Assembly (NCBI GenBank): GCA_025997715.1
Contig: BNUY01000005.1
Span: 1 to 42,132 of the forward strand
Direction: 5' to 3'
Length of the DNA stretch: 42,132 nt
DNA from: Spirochaetia bacterium
Lineage (GTDB): Bacteria; Spirochaetota; Spirochaetia; Treponematales; Breznakiellaceae
In this document: piece after piece, positions 32,619 to 40,757 of the stretch
Layout of the letters: each line of letters starts with the position of its first letter
Numbering within the stretch: the first letter of the stretch is position 1
Translations under genes and position numbers: made by a program
The notes under the pieces: model-generated
Told to the model about the DNA's origin: nothing
The model's database searches: none
What the model saw: the letters and a program-made list of their open reading frames with translations, nothing else

Positions 32619-32643
32619 TGACCGTAAAGAAGAAAAGAGTAAA

Positions 32644-32793
32644 AACCGCAAAGGCGACGAAGGCGCAGAAGGAAAGAGGGGGGAAATCGTTACCCCTTCT
32701 TCTTCTTCCCTTAGTCGCCTTCGGCGCCTTTGCGGTTAATAAATCTTCTATTTTTCCTTCCTTCGTGTCCTTTGTGGTTAATAAATCTTCTAT
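32644..32793. repeat. 9-nt-periodic inverted repeat plus direct repeat between hslU and flgB
   Basis: AACCGCAAAGGCG...CGAAGGCG at 32644-32665 pairs with 32716-32737 with one mismatch. The left arm has 9-nt units (CGACGAAGG, CGCAGAAGG). The right edge, from TTTGCGGTTAATAAATC to CTTCTAT (32729-32751), is repeated with one change at 32771-32793, 42 bases later. The frame 32615-32827 that crosses it is not a gene. Confidence 0.7.
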
Positions 32794-32823
32794 AAAGGCC
32801 GATCATCAAGATGGGAGGATAGT

Positions 32824-33240
32824 ATGATATCGAACAATTTTGAAAAAACCGTTGACCTCTTGCACCGGGCCATGGACGCCAACTCAATCCGCTATGGGGT
32901 GATTGCGGATAACCTGGCAAACTCCGGGGTTCCCAACTTTAAGCGGTCCAATGTGAACTTTGAAAGCGAACTTAAGCGGGCTCTGGACACGGCAAAACAG
33001 AAGCCGGCCCTGGAACTGACCCTGACCAACCCCAAGCACATCCCCAATTACCGTGAGCGTGATTACCGGGATGTACAGCCCCGGCGGGTGCTGGATTACC
33101 TGAGCACGTCAAAGAACAACGGGAATAACGTAGACCCGGAACAGGAAGTCATGCTGGCCCTGCAAACTCAGATGACATACACCATGTTAGCCCAGGCAAC
33201 GAACTTTGAATTCAGCCAGGCAAAATTGGCATTAAGGTAG
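32824..33240 (+). CDS. flgB: flagellar basal-body rod protein FlgB
   Basis: The 138-residue proximal rod subunit has the rod/hook N-terminal motif: RAMDANSIRYGVIADNLANSGVPNFKRSNV, with ANNxANxxTP altered to DNLANSGVPNF as usual in FlgB. The C-terminal helix ends LQTQMTYTMLAQATNFEFSQ, the FlgB form. It is secreted by the flagellar type III system and forms the rod above the MS ring. The site GGGAGG lies before ATG 32824. It is the first gene of the flagellar block, behind the repeat at 32644-32793. Confidence 0.94.
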   Translation: MISNNFEKTVDLLHRAMDANSIRYGVIADNLANSGVPNFKRSNVNFESELKRALDTAKQKPALELTLTNPKHIPNYRERDYRDVQPRRVLDYLSTSKNNGNNVDPEQEVMLALQTQMTYTMLAQATNFEFSQAKLALR

Positions 33241-33247
33241 GTAGTAT

Positions 33248-33706
33248 ATGGGACTTTTTACTTCGATTAATATAGCCGCCTCCGGGATGACCGCCGAGCG
33301 GCTCCGTTCCGATGTGATCGCCGACAATATCGCGAACGCCTCCACCACCCGTACCGCCGAGGGAGGCCCCTTTCGTCGGAGCAGGGTGGTATTGCGGCCT
33401 CGGACGGAACAGCCCTTCTGGCGTTCCCCCTTCCTGCCGGACTCAATGGACAGGGGGCCGGGTACAGGGGTCAGGGTTGCGGAAATACAGAAGGACACCA
33501 AAGAGAACCGGCTGGTCTATGATCCCACCCATCCTGATGCCATCCAAACCGGTCCAAGGGCGGGATATGTGGAGATGCCCAACGTGGATGTGGTCACCGA
33601 AATGGTGGACATGATCGCCGCAACCCGGGCGTACGAAGCGAATGCTTCTATTATAGAGGGGTCCAAATCAATGTTTCAGCGGGCCCTGGAAATCGGCAGC
33701 AGATAA
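33248..33706 (+). CDS. flgC: flagellar basal-body rod protein FlgC
   Basis: The 152-residue rod protein begins with GLFTSINIAASGMTAERLRS and has DVIADNIANASTTRT (rod N-terminal motif). It ends with the rod C-terminal helix region GYVEMPNVDVVTEMVDMIAA followed by TRAYEANASIIEGSKSMF, which is diagnostic for FlgC. It lies 7 bases downstream of flgB, its partner in the proximal rod. A ribosome-binding site is weak (AGGTAG), consistent with coupling to flgB. Confidence 0.95.
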   Translation: MGLFTSINIAASGMTAERLRSDVIADNIANASTTRTAEGGPFRRSRVVLRPRTEQPFWRSPFLPDSMDRGPGTGVRVAEIQKDTKENRLVYDPTHPDAIQTGPRAGYVEMPNVDVVTEMVDMIAATRAYEANASIIEGSKSMFQRALEIGSR

Positions 33707-33728
33707 GAATACAGAAGGGAGGGAATAG

Positions 33729-34127
33729 ATGCAGATTTACAAACCGGAACTGGTAACAGGGGATAAAATTCCCATGGCGATTACGAATCCAAAACACATG
33801 GTTCCCCGGAACGGGCCCTTTACCGTAGGCGGTCAAATGGCCGGGGGCAGGGGAAGTGTCATATCCGAAATGGGGAACATGATTGGCTCAGACGCGGTGA
33901 CCCGGAGCGGCAGTTTTGAAAACGTGATGCTCCAGGCCCTGGATAAGGTCAGTGCGTATCAGCAGTTTTCTTCGGATCTGGCGCAGCAGGCCATCACCGA
34001 GCCGGGGTCCATAGACCCCCATGATCTTACCGTTGCCCAGCAAAAGGCCAACTTGTCATTTGACATAACCAGGAATGTGCTCAGCCGTCTGGTTCAGGGA
34101 TGGAAAGACATTATCAATACACGATAA
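33729..34127 (+). CDS. fliE: flagellar hook-basal body complex protein FliE
   Basis: The 132-residue protein has the FliE C-terminal pattern: FENVMLQALDKVSAYQQFSSDL, DPHDLTVAQQKANLSFDITRNVLS and RLVQGWKDIINTR. FliE connects the MS ring with the rod. The first 50 residues (Met/Pro/Gly-rich) form a nonconserved extension, making it somewhat longer than the usual 100-110 residues. GGGAGGG precedes the ATG. Confidence 0.92.
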   Translation: MQIYKPELVTGDKIPMAITNPKHMVPRNGPFTVGGQMAGGRGSVISEMGNMIGSDAVTRSGSFENVMLQALDKVSAYQQFSSDLAQQAITEPGSIDPHDLTVAQQKANLSFDITRNVLSRLVQGWKDIINTR

Positions 34128-34175
34128 CAGATAGATAAACAAGGCGCCTGACGCCGTTCTTCTGGGGAGGGGAAT

Positions 34176-35879
34176 ATGAACGAGTGGTTTAAAAAACTTT
34201 TTGGACAGATCAAGGGACTGTGGGGCAAGTGGACCTGGGTGCAGCGGGGTATCCTCATCGGGATCACCGTTGCGGCTATCGCCGGGCTTATCGCCCTAGT
34301 GTCGGTTTCTTCCGCACCCACCATGGTGCCGCTCTTTAACACTGTTTTTAAGGAAGAAGACCGGGACCGGATCGTCACCAGGCTTGATGAAGAAGGGATT
34401 AAGACCACGGTCAATGCCGCAGGGGTTATCATGGTGGAGGATGCAAAAACCGCCCAACGAATGAGGGCTATCCTTATCCGGGAGGACCTGGTTCCTGCGG
34501 GTACCGATCCCTGGGCCATCTTCGATACGGAACGCTGGACTACCACCGACTTTGAACGGAACGTCAACCTCAGGCGGGCTATCACCGCGGATGTTACGAA
34601 TCTTATTAAATCCCTGGCCGAAGTGGATGACGCGAAGGTTTCTATCCCCATGGTGGAACGGACACTCTTTACGCAGGATCAGAATCCGGTTACCGCCGCC
34701 GTGATCATCACCCCAAAACCGGGGAGTGATATTACGGAGAACCGCAAGAAAATTGAGGGCATCCAGAAGATACTTAAATTTGCGGTGGAAGGACTCAAGG
34801 ACGAATACATTACCATTACGGATCAGAACGGCATGGTGCTCAACGATTTTGCGGGTATGGCGGATTTTGACCGGCTGGCCTTGCTTGATAAGGAGGCAAA
34901 ACATATCCGCACCCTGGAAACCCAGTACGCCGCACAGGTTCTCAGGCTGCTTCAACAGACCTATACCGCCGACCGGGTGCGGGACCTGAATGTCAAAATT
35001 GATAAGGATATGTCCAAGAAAGCGGTGACCACCGAGGAATTTTATCCCATCACCATAAAGCCCCGAACTCCCGGTCTTTCCTATGATGACTCCGAACTCG
35101 CCAGGTCTCTTACCCGGTCCGAGTCAACATCCAGTACCGCTTGGAAGGGCACGGGGTTTAACCCTGAAGGGCCCGCCGGCGTTGAAGGGCAGACTCCGCC
35201 GCAGATGAGGGATATGTCAAATCTCTACGGTGAGGTTGAGCAGAAAACCCTGACCCATAATGAGGAAATTAATAGCCGGCATATTGAGGAAGAGAAAAGC
35301 CCCGGTATTGACCGGATGACCGTGTCGGTAAATATCGACGGTACCTGGAAGCTGAAATACGATGAAAAAAATAAGCTCGTGTTACTGCCGGATGGTACCC
35401 GGGAACGGGAATATATCCCCCTGCCTCCGGAGGAAATTCAGGCAGCAAAGGCGCTGATCCAGGACGCTATCGGGTTCAGCGCCGCCAAGGGGTATTCGGT
35501 GACGGTTCAGAATATCCGCTTTGACCGGTCAAAAGAGTTTGCCGAGGAGGACGCCGCCTATCAACGGCAGAAGCAGGTACAGACCACCATATTGGCGCTT
35601 CTATCGGGAATAGTATTGCTGTTCATCGCGTTTATCGCTTTCAGGGTGATAACAACGACGGCGGAACGGCGCAGACGGGCCAAGGAAGAGGAGCTTGCGC
35701 GGCAGCATCAGGAGATGCGGGAACGGGCTTTCCAGGAAGCGGAGGAGCAGGGGGTGGAGGTTTCCATGTCCGTGGAAGAACGGAAGCGGATGGAACTCCA
35801 GGAGAACGCCATCAATATGGCGAAGGAACATCCCGGGGATGTGGCCCAGCTTATCAGAACCTGGCTTGCGGAGGAGTAG
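34176..35879 (+). CDS. fliF: flagellar MS-ring protein FliF
   Basis: The 567-residue protein has two membrane helices: about residues 25-47 (GILIGITVAAIAGLIALVSV) and 472-492 (TTILALLSGIVLLFIAFIAF). Between them lie the ring-building motifs with LVPAGTDPWAIFDTERWTTT and RRAITADVTNLIKSLAEVDD, as in YscJ/FliF proteins. The C-terminal cytoplasmic tail binds FliG (NMAKEHPGDVAQLIRTWLAE). It forms the base of the periplasmic flagellar motor. GGGGAGGGG precedes ATG 34176. fliG starts 3 bases after its stop. Confidence 0.95.
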   Translation: MNEWFKKLFGQIKGLWGKWTWVQRGILIGITVAAIAGLIALVSVSSAPTMVPLFNTVFKEEDRDRIVTRLDEEGIKTTVNAAGVIMVEDAKTAQRMRAILIREDLVPAGTDPWAIFDTERWTTTDFERNVNLRRAITADVTNLIKSLAEVDDAKVSIPMVERTLFTQDQNPVTAAVIITPKPGSDITENRKKIEGIQKILKFAVEGLKDEYITITDQNGMVLNDFAGMADFDRLALLDKEAKHIRTLETQYAAQVLRLLQQTYTADRVRDLNVKIDKDMSKKAVTTEEFYPITIKPRTPGLSYDDSELARSLTRSESTSSTAWKGTGFNPEGPAGVEGQTPPQMRDMSNLYGEVEQKTLTHNEEINSRHIEEEKSPGIDRMTVSVNIDGTWKLKYDEKNKLVLLPDGTREREYIPLPPEEIQAAKALIQDAIGFSAAKGYSVTVQNIRFDRSKEFAEEDAAYQRQKQVQTTILALLSGIVLLFIAFIAFRVITTTAERRRRAKEEELARQHQEMRERAFQEAEEQGVEVSMSVEERKRMELQENAINMAKEHPGDVAQLIRTWLAEE

Positions 35880-35882
35880 AAT

Positions 35883-36926
35883 ATGGCTAAAGCATCCGCC
35901 GGAGCAGGGGACAAGAAAAAAGGCGCCAAGGAATTTACCGGTCGCCAGAAGGCCGCGGTGTTCCTGGTCAGCATGGGATCTGAAATATCCTCGGAGATCT
36001 TCAAGTATCTGCGGGAAGATGAAATAGAAACGCTCACCTTCGAGATTGCCCGGCTGGAAACCATCGAGTCGGAACAGAAGGAAGCGGTCCTGGCGGAATT
36101 CCAGGAACTGATGATGGCCAGCGAGTTTATCACCACCGGGGGTATCGACTACGCCCGGGAACTTTTGGAAAAATCGTTAGGCAGCCAGAAGGCAATCGAC
36201 ATCATCAACCGCCTCACTTCCAGTTTACAGGTAAGGCCCTTTGACTTTATCCGCCGCACCGATCCTGCGCACCTGTTAAACTTTATCCAGCAGGAACACC
36301 CCCAGACTATCGCCCTTATCCTGGCGTATCTGGAACCGAATAAGGCATCGGTAATATTGCAGAGTATCCCCCACGAAGTGCAGAGCGATGTGGCCCGGCG
36401 AATTGCCACCATGGACCGCACCAGCCCGGAGGTGCTCCGGGAGGTGGAGCGGGTTCTGGAGAAAAAGCTTTCCACCCTGTCCAGCGAAGACTATACCGCG
36501 GCGGGCGGCGTCGGGAACATCGTAGAAATACTGAACATGGTGGACCGGTCTTCTGAAAAGCAGATCATCGAAGCCCTGGAAGAAGAGGACCCGGAACTTG
36601 CGGAGGAAATCAAGAAACGGATGTTCGTGTTCGAAGATATTGTCATGCTGGACGACCGGGCCATACAACGGGTCATGCGGGAAGTGGATTCCCAGGAATT
36701 ATCGAAGGCCCTCAAATCGGTGGATGCCGAAGTGCAGGATAAGATCTTCCGGAACATGTCTAAGCGCGCGGCCCAGATGCTCAAGGAAGATATGGAGTTT
36801 ATGGGACCGGTCCGATTGAAGGATGTTGAAGAAGCGCAGCAGAAGATCGTGGGCATCATCCGGCACCTGGAAGAAACCGGGGAAATCGTGGTTGCCCGCG
36901 CCGGTGAGGATGAGTTGGTAGTATGA
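35883..36926 (+). CDS. fliG: flagellar motor switch protein FliG
   Basis: The 347-residue switch protein has the three armadillo-like domains. The N-terminal part (FTGRQKAAVFLVSMGSEISS) binds FliF. The middle part carries the EHPQ motif (FIQQEHPQTIALILAYL). The C-terminal torque domain contains VMLDDRAIQRVMREVDSQEL and ends in GEIVVAR. Charged residues of the torque helix are present (MSKRAAQMLKEDMEFMGPVR). Treponema pallidum has a second fliG elsewhere; this is the copy linked to fliF. It overlaps fliH by 4 bases. Confidence 0.95.
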   Translation: MAKASAGAGDKKKGAKEFTGRQKAAVFLVSMGSEISSEIFKYLREDEIETLTFEIARLETIESEQKEAVLAEFQELMMASEFITTGGIDYARELLEKSLGSQKAIDIINRLTSSLQVRPFDFIRRTDPAHLLNFIQQEHPQTIALILAYLEPNKASVILQSIPHEVQSDVARRIATMDRTSPEVLREVERVLEKKLSTLSSEDYTAAGGVGNIVEILNMVDRSSEKQIIEALEEEDPELAEEIKKRMFVFEDIVMLDDRAIQRVMREVDSQELSKALKSVDAEVQDKIFRNMSKRAAQMLKEDMEFMGPVRLKDVEEAQQKIVGIIRHLEETGEIVVARAGEDELVV

Positions 36927-38095
36927 TTAACAAGGCGGTTTTCCGGCCCGGCGAAGTGGCGCTCAGCAATGAAACGGTGCTCCTGGACCCTCCCATGGCG
37001 TTCATGGATGTGGCGACGCTTCAGGGGCCGGCGCTTCCGGAACTGGACCATGTACCGGAGATGCCGGAGTATACCGGCCCCACTGCGGACGACCTCAGGC
37101 GGGAAGCGGAACTGTTCAAGTCCCACTGGGATGAGGAACGGGAGGCCATGATCCAGGATGCAAAAGACCAGGCCGCCGCCATCGTTTCCGAAGCCCAGGC
37201 AAACGCCGGTGAAGAAGTGCTCCGGGTGTCCGACGAGGCGGAGCAGATAAAGCGGCAGGCGGCGGAGGATGCGGAGAAGATACGCGCCGAGGCGCAGCAG
37301 AAAGCGGCGGAGATAGAAAGTACCGCCGAAGCCGCCTTTGAGAAAACGCGTAAGGAAGCTGCGAATGCGGGCTTCAAGGATGGCCGGGAAGCGGGGTACG
37401 CCGATGGCAAGGCAGAGGCCGATCGCCTGATTGAACGGGTTCAGACCGTGCTGGAACGGGCCCAGGGCCGCCGGGAAGAAATCCTGGTGGAGACCGAGCA
37501 ACAGATCGTAGATTTAGTATTACTGATGACCAGGAAGGTTATCAAGATCATCTCCGAGACCCAAACGGATGTGGTAACGGAAAATATCCTGGCGGCTCTG
37601 CGTAAGGTAAAAAGCCGGGGCGCCATTACTATCCGGGTGAATGTGCGGGATTTGCGGCTTACCACCGGGCACATCGACCGCTTTATTCAGAAGATGGAAG
37701 GGGTAAAGGGCATACAGGTGGCGGAGGATTCCACGGTTGATCCCGGCGGCTGCATCATCGAAACGGACTTCGGCGAAATTGACGCCCGTATCAGCAGCCA
37801 GCTTTCGGAACTTGAGTCGAAGATCCGTGCCGTGACCCCGATTACGGAAAAGTTCAAACCCCCTCCTGACGCCGCAGCCGCAGCGCTGTCCGCCGGGCTT
37901 GGCATGTCGCCCTCAGCGGATGGAACATCGTTAGCGGGCGGAGTTCCGTCACCCGGCGCAACGCCCTCAGCCGGCGGAGTGCCGTTGGCGGATGCAACGC
38001 CCTCAGCCGGCGGAGTTCCGTCATCCGGCGCAACGCCCTCAGCCGGCACATCGGCGTTAACCGGCGCAGAGCCGTCATCCGGTGTTGCCGGGTAG
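36923..38095 (+). CDS. fliH: flagellar assembly protein FliH with repetitive tail
   Basis: The 390-residue product has the FliH plan: a variable N-terminus, a long charged coiled coil (about 70-165, Ala/Glu/Arg-rich), and a globular C-terminal domain with ILVETEQQIVDLVLLMTRKV and GGCIIETDFGEIDARISSQL. It regulates the FliI ATPase. After residue about 310 comes a low-complexity Gly/Ala/Pro/Ser tail with three 12-residue repeats (339-374). That tail is not part of the FliH family and makes the protein unusually long. It overlaps fliG as ATGA. Confidence 0.9.
   Translation: MINKAVFRPGEVALSNETVLLDPPMAFMDVATLQGPALPELDHVPEMPEYTGPTADDLRREAELFKSHWDEEREAMIQDAKDQAAAIVSEAQANAGEEVLRVSDEAEQIKRQAAEDAEKIRAEAQQKAAEIESTAEAAFEKTRKEAANAGFKDGREAGYADGKAEADRLIERVQTVLERAQGRREEILVETEQQIVDLVLLMTRKVIKIISETQTDVVTENILAALRKVKSRGAITIRVNVRDLRLTTGHIDRFIQKMEGVKGIQVAEDSTVDPGGCIIETDFGEIDARISSQLSELESKIRAVTPITEKFKPPPDAAAAALSAGLGMSPSADGTSLAGGVPSPGATPSAGGVPLADATPSAGGVPSSGATPSAGTSALTGAEPSSGVAG
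37937..38044 (+). repeat. three 36-bp tandem repeats inside fliH
   Basis: The units translate as GGVPSPGATPSA, GGVPLADATPSA and GGVPSSGATPSA, in frame. Partial relatives lie on both sides. Because the unit is a multiple of three, copy-number changes would alter protein length without breaking the frame. Confidence 0.8.
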
Positions 38096-38103
38096 GGGGC
38101 ATC

Positions 38104-39453
38104 ATGGAAACCATGTTAGACAAGTATCTCGGCGCAACGGAACAAACGGAAACCATCAAATACGCGGGCCGGGTAATTAAGGTCCAGGGCATACTCATCG
38201 AAAGCGCGGGGCCCCAGGCGGTGATAGGGGAAGTGTGCCGCATTGAGGCGCCGCGGGGCAGGGGAACCATCCTGGCCGAAGTGGTGGGGCTCGCGGGCAG
38301 CATCGTCCAGCTTATGGCCTACGAGGAGATTGAGGGCATAGAGATTGGCAACCGGGTGATTGCCTCAGGGGATCAACTGGGGGTAGCGGTCTCACAAAAA
38401 CTGTTGGGGCGGGTCCTTGACGCCATGGGCCGCCCCGTGGACGATAAGGGCGCCATTGAATCGCCTTTGTACTATCCCGCCATCGCCAGCCCCCCGGATC
38501 CCCTTAAGCGGCGCAGGATTGTTGATCCCCTTGCCACCGGGGTCAGGGCTATTGATGGGATGCTGGCGATAGGCCGGGGCCAAAGAATGGGGATCTTCGC
38601 CGGTTCCGGGGTGGGGAAGTCCACCCTCCTGGGCATGATAGCCCGGAACACCAACGCCGACGTAAATGTGGTGGCCCTTATCGGGGAGCGGGGCCGGGAG
38701 GTGAACGAGTTTATCGAACGGGACCTGGGGCCCGAAGGCTTGGCCCGCAGCGTACTGATTGTAACCCCCTCCAATTCGCCTCCCCTGGCCCGGCTCCGAG
38801 GCGCCTACACCGCTACTGCGGTGGCGGAATACTTCCGCGACCAGGGCAGGGATGTGATGCTCCTCTTTGATTCGGTCACCCGCTTTGCCCGAGCCCAACG
38901 GGAAATCGGCCTGGCCATCGGCGAACCCCCGGCAACCCGGGGTTATACCCCCAGCATGTTCGACTCCATGCCCAAATTGCTGGAACGCTGCGGCACATCG
39001 GACAAGGGGACCATCACCGGCTTCTATACCATCCTGGTGGACGGCGATGATATGGACGAACCGGTGGCGGATACGGTCCGGGGAATCCTGGACGGCCACA
39101 TGGTCCTTTCCCGCAGCATGGCTCAACGGTACCATTATCCCGCCATTGACGTCCTCACCAGCATAAGCCGCCTTGCCTCCACCGTATGCGGCCCGGTTAC
39201 GATAAAGGCGGTGGGCGCCGTCCGCCGTCTCCTGTCGGTCTACCGCGAGGCGGAGGACCTTATCAATGTGGGGGCCTACCATGCAGGTTCCAATCCGGTG
39301 ATTGATGAGGCTATCGCCAAGCGGGAAGCCATGGAAGAATTCCTTACCCAGACGGTGGAAGAGCGGACGGCGATGGCCGACACCATCAAAGCTCTGGGCA
39401 GGATCGCCGGGCTTGAGATCCCCGCAGAAGAACTATCCCGGCTGCCGGCATGA
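38104..39453 (+). CDS. fliI: flagellum-specific ATPase FliI
   Basis: The 449-residue F1-beta-like ATPase has Walker A GSGVGKST (about 166-173), the Walker B strand GRDVMLLFDSVTRFARAQRE, and the family motif EPPATRGYTPSMFDSMPKLL. It powers or primes the flagellar type III export apparatus with FliH and FliJ. It starts 8 bases after fliH (GGGGGCATC before ATG) and overlaps fliJ by 4 bases. Length and motifs agree with the family. Confidence 0.96.
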   Translation: METMLDKYLGATEQTETIKYAGRVIKVQGILIESAGPQAVIGEVCRIEAPRGRGTILAEVVGLAGSIVQLMAYEEIEGIEIGNRVIASGDQLGVAVSQKLLGRVLDAMGRPVDDKGAIESPLYYPAIASPPDPLKRRRIVDPLATGVRAIDGMLAIGRGQRMGIFAGSGVGKSTLLGMIARNTNADVNVVALIGERGREVNEFIERDLGPEGLARSVLIVTPSNSPPLARLRGAYTATAVAEYFRDQGRDVMLLFDSVTRFARAQREIGLAIGEPPATRGYTPSMFDSMPKLLERCGTSDKGTITGFYTILVDGDDMDEPVADTVRGILDGHMVLSRSMAQRYHYPAIDVLTSISRLASTVCGPVTIKAVGAVRRLLSVYREAEDLINVGAYHAGSNPVIDEAIAKREAMEEFLTQTVEERTAMADTIKALGRIAGLEIPAEELSRLPA

Positions 39454-39887
39454 AGCGTTTCCGGTTTGGCCTCCAGAAGATATTGGAACTGCGGGAACAC
39501 GCGGAGAAGGAAGCGGAAATCGAACTGGGCAAGGCCGTGGGCGCACTAACCCTGATAGAGCAGCGCATTGCGCAAGTGGCGGCGGATCGGAGCGAAGCCG
39601 CCGCGCAGCGATTCGCTCCGGGAAACGGGTTAGCGGAAATACAAAGCTACGAACGGTACATCCTCCGGCTCGACCACACCCGGGACACCCTTCTCATGGA
39701 CGCAGCCCGGGCGGAACTGGTGGTGGCGGAGAAGCGCGACATCTACCTGGAAGCCGCCCGGGACCGGAAGGCGCTGGACAAGATCAAAGAGCGCCGTCAG
39801 GGGGAGTACCGGAAGCTTTTCCTTGCGGATGAGAATAAGGAACTGGATGATGTGGCGGCACGAATGCGGCGGACCCGGCGGACATAA
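39450..39887 (+). CDS. fliJ: flagellar export protein FliJ
   Basis: The 145-residue, highly charged, almost wholly alpha-helical protein begins MKRFRFGLQKILELREHAEK, the FliJ N-terminal signature, and continues as an antiparallel coiled coil rich in Glu, Arg and Ala. It acts as the central stalk of the FliI ring. Sequence conservation in FliJ is always low, so the call rests on the N-terminus, size, coiled coil and position after fliI. It is the last gene of the flagellar block. Confidence 0.88.
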   Translation: MKRFRFGLQKILELREHAEKEAEIELGKAVGALTLIEQRIAQVAADRSEAAAQRFAPGNGLAEIQSYERYILRLDHTRDTLLMDAARAELVVAEKRDIYLEAARDRKALDKIKERRQGEYRKLFLADENKELDDVAARMRRTRRT

Positions 39888-39920
39888 GGTCCGGGTATAA
39901 CTATTTTACTAAAGTATTCA

Positions 39921-39951
39921 TCCTCATAAAGCGATACTAAAAGAATGAGGA
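39921..39951 (+). promoter_or_regulatory. hairpin that can hide the ribosome-binding site of the TPR gene
   Basis: TCCTCAT at 39921-39927 pairs with ATGAGGA at 39945-39951, which contains most of the GAGGAG ribosome-binding site before ATG 39959. It could limit translation of the downstream gene. Confidence 0.35.
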
Positions 39952-39958
39952 GCATCAA

Positions 39959-40725
39959 ATGAAAAAGCACACTACCCTTGCGACTGTTCTTATACTTGTT
40001 TTGAACGGCGCCCTATTATTTGCCCAGGAAGACGAGACTGCTTTACTTGCAACGCAGGATGAACCGGCGCCTTTAGATGCGGCGCTTGCCGAAACTCTGT
40101 CTGACTTGGATGCTGAAATAATAGCTTCACAGGCAGCGCTTCCCGAAGCCCCCCCCCCCCGCAAACGGATTCTTCCGCCCCTCCCCCGGTCAACACTCCG
40201 CCGAATCCGCCGACCGCTGAAATAGCCTCCCCCCCGCAAGCGGGTTCATCCGCCCCGCCTCCAGTTAATGCCGTTCCGAATCCGCCGGTAGCCGACGCCG
40301 CTTCCGGTGATGCCCTGGTTTATTTCAACCGGGGGAATTGGTATAGAACCAGGGGCAATTATGACGCGGCCATAGCGGATTATACCCAGGTACTGAGAAT
40401 CCGGCCTGATGATGCGAACGCCTATTACAATCGCGGTTTTTCCTACCATAACCGGGGCGCGCTCGACCGGGCCATCGCGGACTATACCGCCGCGCTGAAC
40501 ATCAATCAAAACTATGCCGATGCCTTACATGGCCGGGGGAACGCGTATAGAACCATGGGTGACTATGACCGGGCTATCGCAGACTATACCGCCGCACTGA
40601 ACATCAATCCCTACGATGCCTTGGCAAAAGTAAGCCTTGATTTAGCGCAGAGAGAACGGGGCTATGGGGCTTTCCTTGTGCAGAGAAATTATTGGGGTAA
40701 CCAGGGTTATTTTAACCCGTATTGA
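39959..40725 (+). CDS. secreted Pro-rich TPR protein, frame broken at a C12 tract
   Basis: ATG 39959 starts a Sec signal peptide (LATVLILVLNGALLFAQ) and an Ala/Leu/Asp-rich segment. At a run of 12 C (40149-40160) the frame runs off to a basic tail and stops at 40225. The other frame continues at once with PPQTDSSAPPPVNTPPNPP, a near-repeat of it, and then three TPR units (YFNRGNWYRTRGNYDAAIAD, YYNRGFSYHNRGALDRAIAD, LHGRGNAYRTMGDYDRAIAD), ending TGA 40723-40725. One extra C, or two fewer, would join both parts into one secreted or periplasmic protein of about 255 residues. This is either slipped-strand phase variation, a sequencing error or a recent mutation. Confidence 0.7.
40149..40160 (+). 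repeat. homopolymeric C12 tract (candidate phase-variation switch)
   Basis: Twelve consecutive C lie inside the coding region of the secreted TPR gene, exactly where the signal-peptide frame and the TPR frame disagree by one base. Confidence 0.75.
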
Positions 40726-40750
40726 AATCCCGTTTTTTGTATGGTATAGT
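40722..40750 (+). promoter_or_regulatory. sigma70-type promoter set for a leaderless transcript
   Basis: TTGAAA 40722-40727, 17 bases, TATAGT 40745-40750, then seven bases to ATG 40758. The predicted start point falls on or next to the A of the start codon. There is no ribosome-binding site before this ATG. Confidence 0.55.
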
Positions 40751-40757
40751 TGCCCGC

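Noticed and set aside
32790..32815. sigma28-like motif (TAAA near GGCCGAT) before flgB
   Set aside because: The two elements nearly touch instead of being about 15 bases apart, so it is not a motility-class promoter.
32615..32827. 70-residue frame between hslU and flgB
   Set aside because: It is composed entirely of the intergenic repeat (AVNKSS and VVNKSSI come from the direct repeat) and overlaps both neighbouring genes; no family resemblance.
38392..39282. 296-residue minus-strand frame
   Set aside because: Lies wholly inside fliI; antisense artefact of high-GC codon use.
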